Shown here: one piece after another, positions 6,658 to 10,749 of the stretch
How positions within the stretch are numbered: position 1 is the first letter of the stretch
How the letters are laid out: each line of letters begins with the position of its first letter
Source of the DNA: Nitrospirota bacterium
GTDB lineage: Bacteria; Nitrospirota; Thermodesulfovibrionia; Thermodesulfovibrionales; SM23-35
Direction: 5' to 3'
Assembly: GCA_016212245.1 (NCBI GenBank)
Contig: JACRGU010000083.1
Location: 1 to 10,749 of the forward strand
Length of the DNA: 10,749 nucleotides
Position numbers and translations under genes: made by a program
Notes under the pieces: model-generated
The model's database searches: none
Told to the model about the DNA's origin: nothing
Seen by the model: only the letters and a program-made list of their open reading frames with translations

Positions 6658-7965
6658 ATGAAAAAGATGATTAAGAAAAAAACAGTCCTGATATGGATAC
6701 TTATCTTTACTGTTGCTTCAGCAGGTATCCTTATCGGGAGATTGTCTGTAAAGAATGTAAGTGCTGAAGGAGAGGGATACGAAGAACTCAAGACCTTTAC
6801 AGAGGTTCTGTCCATTGTCAGGAAGAGCTATGTAGAGGATGTAAAGGCAAAGGACCTCATATATGGTGCGATTAAGGGGATGCTGTACTCCCTCGACCCC
6901 CACTCCGGTTTTATGCCACCTGACGTATACAAGGAGATGCAGATTGAGACAAAAGGAGAGTTCGGGGGTATCGGCATACAGATAGGAGTAAAAGAAGGGA
7001 TGCTGACAGTAATAGCCCCTATTGAAGACACACCGGCCTACCGGGCTGGCATAAAGCCTGGTGATAAGATAATAAAAATAAACAACGAATTCACAAAAGA
7101 TATGAGCCTTCACGACGCTGTTAGCAGAATGAGGGGAGTCCCCAAGACTTCTGTCACGATAACAATACTCCGGGAGGGATGGAAGGAGACAAAGGACTTC
7201 ACCATAATAAGGGACATAATAAAGATAAAGAGTGTGAAATCAAAGGTTCTTGAAGATGAGATAGGGTATGTGAAGATAACCCAGTTTCAAGAACAGACAG
7301 CAGCCGACCTCTCTACTGCTATGGACAAGCTGATGCAGGAAAAAATAAACGCACTTGTGCTTGACCTCAGGAATAATCCTGGAGGGCTCCTTAACAGCGC
7401 TGTGGATGTTACAAGCCAGTTCTTGCCGCCAGGTAAATTGGTGGTATATACCAAGGGTAAAACAGGTGAAAGGACAGAGTACCATACCGAAGGAGTGAAA
7501 CCCGGTTACACAATACCGATGATTGTTTTAATTAACCAGGGTAGTGCAAGTGCCTCGGAGATTGTTGCTGGTGCTTTAAAAGACTGGAACAGGGCAGTTA
7601 TTCTCGGGACCCAGACCTTTGGAAAGGGTTCTGTACAGACAGTCATACCACTCACTGATGGTTCAGGCATAAGGCTCACAACAGCAAGGTATTACACACC
7701 GAATGGAAGGTCCATACAGACAACAGGGATTATACCTGACATTATAGTCAGACTCGAAGCAAAAAATGGTAAAAAGGAACATCCTGTGATAAGGGAGAAG
7801 GACCTTGAGAGACACCTGAAAAATGAACAGATGGAGGAAAAACCAAAAGAGCCCGAGGAGATGGTGCCTGTAGTAGTCGAAGAAAAGGAAGATATACAAC
7901 TCCAGAGGGCCATTGACCTTCTCAAGACATGGAGGGTCTTTAAGGAGCTTCCAAAGGCATCATAA
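6658..7965 (+). CDS. ctpA: CtpA/Prc-type C-terminal processing peptidase, family S41
   Basis: Serine protease with a Ser-Lys(-Gln) catalytic set, probably anchored in or exported across the inner membrane and acting in the periplasm on C-termini of envelope proteins. The 435 residues show an N-terminal basic stretch and hydrophobic segment (about 9-27), a helical region with LDPHSGFMPP (79-88), a PDZ domain (about 99-183), and the S41 core with LVLDLRNNPGG (233-243). By comparison with the family the nucleophile is Ser298 in GSASASE (295-301), with Lys323 and Gln327 in FGKGSVQ (321-327). A charged Glu/Lys-rich tail follows (about 368-410). It starts nine bases after envC; the preferred start may be ATG at 6667 (Met4) on ribosome-site spacing. 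In Pseudomonas, CtpA degrades peptidoglycan hydrolases, so control of LytM/amidase activity here is a reasonable inference from position. No clear terminator follows. Confidence 0.94.
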   Translation: MKKMIKKKTVLIWILIFTVASAGILIGRLSVKNVSAEGEGYEELKTFTEVLSIVRKSYVEDVKAKDLIYGAIKGMLYSLDPHSGFMPPDVYKEMQIETKGEFGGIGIQIGVKEGMLTVIAPIEDTPAYRAGIKPGDKIIKINNEFTKDMSLHDAVSRMRGVPKTSVTITILREGWKETKDFTIIRDIIKIKSVKSKVLEDEIGYVKITQFQEQTAADLSTAMDKLMQEKINALVLDLRNNPGGLLNSAVDVTSQFLPPGKLVVYTKGKTGERTEYHTEGVKPGYTIPMIVLINQGSASASEIVAGALKDWNRAVILGTQTFGKGSVQTVIPLTDGSGIRLTTARYYTPNGRSIQTTGIIPDIIVRLEAKNGKKEHPVIREKDLERHLKNEQMEEKPKEPEEMVPVVVEEKEDIQLQRAIDLLKTWRVFKELPKAS

Positions 7966-7973
7966 AACAATTG

Positions 7974-8043
7974 TAGATCTATGATTGCTGATTGATGAGT
8001 GAAAAAAATCTAAAATCTACACTCTGAAATCGTAAATTGAATC
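7974..8043 (+). repeat. Degenerate 7-bp periodic array between ctpA and the exonuclease gene
   Basis: Steps of seven from 7974 read TAGATCT, ATGATTG, CTGATTG, ATGAGTG, AAAAAAA, TCTAAAA, TCTACAC, TCTGAAA, TCGTAAA, TTGAATC. Units share positions in blocks (xTGATTG, then TCTxxAx) but none is perfect over the whole length. The array fills nearly the entire gap after ctpA and reaches the possible TTG start at 8037. An 8-base palindrome ACAATTGT (7967-7974) stands just before it. Within the array, TAAAAT (8011-8016) could act as a -10 box, with only a poor CTGATT 17 bases upstream. No ribosome site or terminator hairpin is evident. Confidence 0.6.
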
Positions 8044-8045
8044 GA

Positions 8046-8732
8046 ATGTCCAGAATTATATTTGACATAGAGACAGTTGGTAGAGATTTTGAGTCCCTTG
8101 ACAGGACAACCCAGGACTACCTCCTGCAATGGGCAGAAACAGAAGAGGAAAAAAAAGGTGTAAAAGATAGCCTCTCCTTCTATCCCCTGACAGGAGAGAT
8201 AGTAACCATAGGGCTACTTAACCCTGATACAGAAAAAGGTGTTGTATTTTTCCAGTCCTCAGGAGAGCCGCTCCTTCCATTTGAGGAAGAGGGTATACGT
8301 TTTGAGACAGGATCAGAAAAAGAGATACTCGAGAAGTTCTGGGATATGATCAAAAGCCACGACCAGTTTATCACCTTCAACGGCAGGAGTTTTGATTGCC
8401 CCTTTATTTTAGTCCGCTCTGCTGTTCATAGAATAAAGCCAAAGAGAGATTTAATGCCAAACAGATATAACGACACCCATATCGACCTCCTCGATCAACT
8501 TACTTTTTTCGGCGCTTCACGTCGGAGGTTTAACCTCGATATGTGGTGCAGGACATTCGGGATAAAGAGTCCGAAGGAAAGTGGCATTACAGGATACGAA
8601 GTGAAGGACCTGTTCAGGGCAGGCAGATACCTTGATATTGCAAAATACTGCATTAGAGACCTCAGGGCAACAAGGGAATTATTTATTAGATGGGAAAACT
8701 ATATAAGGTTTTCGCCGGAACATAAACCCTAA
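8046..8732 (+). CDS. Predicted 3'-5' exonuclease, PolB exonuclease-domain-like (DEDDy)
   Basis: Stand-alone exonuclease of the DnaQ-like fold, related to the proofreading domain of family B DNA polymerases (the DNA_pol_B_exo2 type). With ATG at 8046 it has 228 residues. Acidic catalytic set: Asp7 and Glu9 in IIFDIET (4-10), Asp117 in FNGRSFD (111-117), and Tyr201/Asp205 in YCIRD (201-205), i.e. the DEDDy pattern. DTHIDLLDQL and the FNLDMWCRTFGI stretch in between are typical of the family. It has no polymerase or helicase domain. Substrate and pathway are unknown; DNA repair is the usual assumption. An in-frame TTG at 8037 would add three residues, but neither start has a visible Shine-Dalgarno; ATG is preferred on codon grounds. 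Upstream sequence is a degenerate heptamer repeat; pheA begins 44 bases after its stop. Confidence 0.88.
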   Translation: MSRIIFDIETVGRDFESLDRTTQDYLLQWAETEEEKKGVKDSLSFYPLTGEIVTIGLLNPDTEKGVVFFQSSGEPLLPFEEEGIRFETGSEKEILEKFWDMIKSHDQFITFNGRSFDCPFILVRSAVHRIKPKRDLMPNRYNDTHIDLLDQLTFFGASRRRFNLDMWCRTFGIKSPKESGITGYEVKDLFRAGRYLDIAKYCIRDLRATRELFIRWENYIRFSPEHKP

Positions 8733-8776
8733 AATCTCCACAAAACCCTTGAAAAATGTGATATTATTTAAGTGGA

Positions 8777-9853
8777 ATGTCTATGGAAGAACTCGAAAAG
8801 CTGAGAGGCGAGATTGATGAGATTGATAATGAAATCCTCAAGCTCCTTAATAAGAGAGCTGAGATTGTCATTAACATTGCCCATATCAAGCGCAATGAGA
8901 AGGAAAAATTTTACTCTCCTGAGCGTGAGCGACAGATCCTTGAACGTCTTACAACACTGAATAAAGGGCCATTCCCAAATGATACCCTGAAAGTCATATA
9001 CAGGGAAATTCTCTCTGCATCCCTTTCCCTTGAGGAACCTCTAAGGGTTGCATGTCTGGGCCCGCTGGCAACCTTCACGCATCTCGCAGCATTGAGACAT
9101 TTTGGCTCATCAGCTACGTTCGTGCCAGTCGAGAGTATCAAGGGTGTATTCGATGCTGTTGAGGCTGGCAAGGCAGAATTTGGAGTTGTGCCTATAGAAA
9201 ACTCTAATGAAGGTGTTATCAGCTATACACTCGATATGTTCATGGACTATGATCTTAAGGTCTCTGCTGAGGTAATGCTCGAGATATCCCATAACCTCCT
9301 TTCAAAGAGCGGTGATAAGGCAAGAATCAAAAAGATTTACTCCAATCCACAGGCAACAGCACAATGTAGGCGATGGCTCGAATCAAACATTCCAAGGATA
9401 CCGATACTCGAATCCACAAGTACAGCAAAGGCAGCAGAGCTCGCATCCCAGAATGATGAGGCAGCAGCTATTGCGAGTGAGTTGGCTGCAAAGGTCTATG
9501 ACCTGCATTTTGTTGAGAGGCATATCGAGGACAGTAAACATAACTTCACAAGATTCCTCGTCATCTCAAAAGAGTTTCCTCCAAAGACAGGAAGGGATAA
9601 GACATCTATTATGTTCTCGATTAAAGATAGGCCTGGGGCCCTCCACGACATCCTTTCACCTTTTAAAAGGGCAAAGATTAACCTGACAAAGATAGAGTCG
9701 AGGCCCTCTAAGAGAAAGGCATGGGAGTATATATTCTTTCTGGATATGGAGGGACATATAGATGACAGGAAGGTGAGAAAGGCGATTGATAACATAAAAG
9801 ATAGCTGCCTTTATCTCAAGGTTCTTGGTTCCTATCCCCATGGTGGAACCTGA
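8777..9853 (+). CDS. pheA: Bifunctional chorismate mutase / prephenate dehydratase (P-protein)
   Basis: Converts chorismate to prephenate and then to phenylpyruvate, the committed steps to phenylalanine (cytoplasm). Domains of the 358 residues: AroQ-type chorismate mutase (about 3-85) with Arg10, Arg27, Lys38 and Glu51 at the expected catalytic places; prephenate dehydratase (about 90-265) with VPIENSNEG (138-146) and the catalytic TRF motif (258-260) in HNFTRFLVI; and an ACT regulatory domain (about 276-354) with GALHDILSPF (287-296) and ESRP (307-310), the phenylalanine-binding motifs. Feedback inhibition by phenylalanine is therefore expected. The first ATG (8777) touches the purine stretch AAGTGGA (8770-8776), whereas the second ATG at 8783 is six bases from it, so translation may begin at Met3. 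Overlaps the next gene by one base (TGATG). Confidence 0.96.
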   Translation: MSMEELEKLRGEIDEIDNEILKLLNKRAEIVINIAHIKRNEKEKFYSPERERQILERLTTLNKGPFPNDTLKVIYREILSASLSLEEPLRVACLGPLATFTHLAALRHFGSSATFVPVESIKGVFDAVEAGKAEFGVVPIENSNEGVISYTLDMFMDYDLKVSAEVMLEISHNLLSKSGDKARIKKIYSNPQATAQCRRWLESNIPRIPILESTSTAKAAELASQNDEAAAIASELAAKVYDLHFVERHIEDSKHNFTRFLVISKEFPPKTGRDKTSIMFSIKDRPGALHDILSPFKRAKINLTKIESRPSKRKAWEYIFFLDMEGHIDDRKVRKAIDNIKDSCLYLKVLGSYPHGGT

Positions 9854-10749
9854 TGATTAAACCCCCAGAATACATCTCAAACATCAAACCTTATATCCCT
9901 GGTAAACCGATAGAAGAGCTTGAACGGGAACTTGGTATTAAAGATTCTATAAAGCTTGCCTCCAATGAAAATCCTGTTGGCCCATCACCCATGGCATTAA
10001 AGTCAATAATAGATAGTTTAATAAATTCAAGCAGTTCGAATAGTTTAAATAGATATCCTGATGGGAGTGGATACTATATCAAAAAAGCACTATCCGAAAA
10101 GCTATCTGTCAGAGAGGATGAGATAATCCTCGGTAATGGCTCGAATGAGCTGATTGATATTGCTGTAAGGACATTTCTCCAGCAAGGGGATGAGGCTGTC
10201 ATGGCCTACCCATCATTTGTTGTCTATCCCATGGCAGTGCAGGCAATAGGTGGAAGACCTATTCAGGTACCCCTGAAAGATTACACACATGATCTCAATG
10301 CGATGGTAGATGCGGTTACCTCGAAGACGAAGATGTTGTTCATCGCAAATCCGAATAATCCAACAGGCACCATAAATAAAAAAGAAGACTTTGACCGCCT
10401 GGTGGAGAAGCTCCCTGATGGAATATTAATTGTGGTTGATGAGGCATACTATGAATATGTGACAGACCCTGAGTATGCTGATAGCATGAAGCATTTCAGG
10501 ACGGGGAGAGATATATTGATACTCAGGACCTTTTCTAAGATCTATGGCCTTGCAGGTCTCAGGATTGGCTATGGCATTGCAAGGCAGGATATAATCGTAG
10601 AGATGAATAAACTCAGGCCGCCCTTTAACACGAGCTCTATAGCACAGAAAGCAGCACTATGGGCTATGAAAGACGAGGAGCATGTTAAGTATTCCCGGGA
10701 AATAAATGAGCAGGGCAAAAGATACCTTTATAGAGAACTCGATTCTCTC
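9853..10749 (+). CDS. hisC: Histidinol-phosphate / aromatic aminotransferase, HisC family (3' end outside window)
   Basis: PLP-dependent fold-type I aminotransferase. The frame is open from ATG at 9853 to the window end (299 residues of an expected 350-370). Visible features: KLASNENPVGPSP (35-47), RYPDG (substrate-loop region), NPNNPTG (166-172) with the PLP-binding Asn169, VVDEAYYEY (194-202) with Asp196 and Tyr199, RTFSKIYGLAGLRIGY with the Schiff-base Lys229, and PPFNTSSIAQ. The sequence is HisC-like. The one-base overlap with pheA suggests that it transaminates phenylpyruvate or prephenate in aromatic amino-acid synthesis, perhaps besides or instead of histidinol phosphate. Sequence alone does not decide the substrate. 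A 9-bp repeat encodes a Ser/Asn-rich insert just before RYPDG. The C-terminal part, including the usual Arg that binds the substrate carboxylate/phosphate, is not visible. Confidence 0.92.
   Translation, partial: MIKPPEYISNIKPYIPGKPIEELERELGIKDSIKLASNENPVGPSPMALKSIIDSLINSSSSNSLNRYPDGSGYYIKKALSEKLSVREDEIILGNGSNELIDIAVRTFLQQGDEAVMAYPSFVVYPMAVQAIGGRPIQVPLKDYTHDLNAMVDAVTSKTKMLFIANPNNPTGTINKKEDFDRLVEKLPDGILIVVDEAYYEYVTDPEYADSMKHFRTGRDILILRTFSKIYGLAGLRIGYGIARQDIIVEMNKLRPPFNTSSIAQKAALWAMKDEEHVKYSREINEQGKRYLYRELDSL
10017..10052 (+). repeat. Four-unit degenerate 9-bp repeat inside hisC
   Basis: Consecutive units TTTAATAAA, TTCAAGCAG, TTCGAATAG and TTTAAATAG share the TTYRA start and mostly end in AG. 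Because the unit is nine bases, the frame is kept and each unit adds three residues, giving the Ser/Asn-rich stretch NSSSSNS between the helix and the RYPDG motif. HisC proteins generally have a shorter linker here (family knowledge, not aligned). Confidence 0.55.

Noticed and set aside
6718..7113. Minus-strand open frame of 131 codons
   Set aside because: It is opposite ctpA within a well-conserved PDZ-coding region; the composition is Cys/Tyr-rich as expected for an antisense shadow.
7967..7980. Terminator after ctpA
   Set aside because: ACAATTGT and AGATCT are short palindromes without a GC stem plus U-tract; not a convincing intrinsic terminator.
8749..8767. TTGAAA (8749-8754) and TATTAT (8762-8767) as a pheA promoter
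   Set aside because: The spacer is only seven bases, far from the 16-18 needed, and no better -35 is placed for the TATTAT.
9312..9686. Plus-strand open frame of 124 codons
   Set aside because: It is an out-of-frame reading of the pheA prephenate dehydratase domain, Gln/Ser-rich and without domain features.

Overview
The window reads as an ordinary, densely packed chromosomal segment of a Gram-negative bacterium. Base composition is moderately AT-rich, with heavy use of ATA (Ile) and AGG/AGA (Arg) codons. This codon style, the short heptamer repeats and the gene order (split transketolase, ftsE, ftsX, envC, ctpA, then pheA, hisC) suggest a Nitrospirota / Thermodesulfovibrionia-like or deltaproteobacterial-type lineage. 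That placement is inference; there is no rRNA or other marker gene. No prophage, IS element, CRISPR array, tRNA or rRNA is visible.

Left part (1-2096, minus strand): the N-terminal 698 residues of a large DExH helicase closely resembling Bacillus MrfA/YprA. Its C-terminal zinc-binding segment lies outside the window. It is divergent from everything else and shares a 63-bp intergenic region with the next gene. That region holds overlapping back-to-back promoter-like sequences.

Centre (2160-7965, plus strand): six tightly spaced genes that look like one transcription unit: transketolase N-terminal and C-terminal subunits, ftsE, ftsX, an EnvC-type murein hydrolase activator and a CtpA-type S41 protease. 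Junctions are TAATG overlaps (2993 and 4595), a TTGA overlap (5467), and gaps of 7 and 9 bases. FtsEX is the ATP-driven divisome module that acts through EnvC on septal amidases. CtpA is a periplasmic processing or degrading protease often found beside EnvC/LytM genes. The transketolase pair supplies pentose-phosphate carbon.

Right part (8046-10749, plus strand): a PolB-exonuclease-like DEDDy 3'-5' exonuclease, bifunctional chorismate mutase/prephenate dehydratase (pheA), and a HisC-type aminotransferase cut by the window edge. The last two overlap by one base and fit a phenylalanine/tyrosine pathway unit.

The least ordinary features are small. A 14-unit array of 7-bp repeats (5476-5573) encodes almost the whole signal peptide of EnvC, so unit gain or loss would shift frame. 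A second, degenerate 7-bp array fills the gap before the exonuclease gene (7974-8043). A perfect G GGG GGG TAA slippery context at the transketolase subunit junction would yield a fused transketolase after -1 slippage. A 9-bp repeat encodes a Ser-rich insert in HisC. There is no gene-free stretch longer than about 80 bases, and I see no convincing intrinsic terminator.
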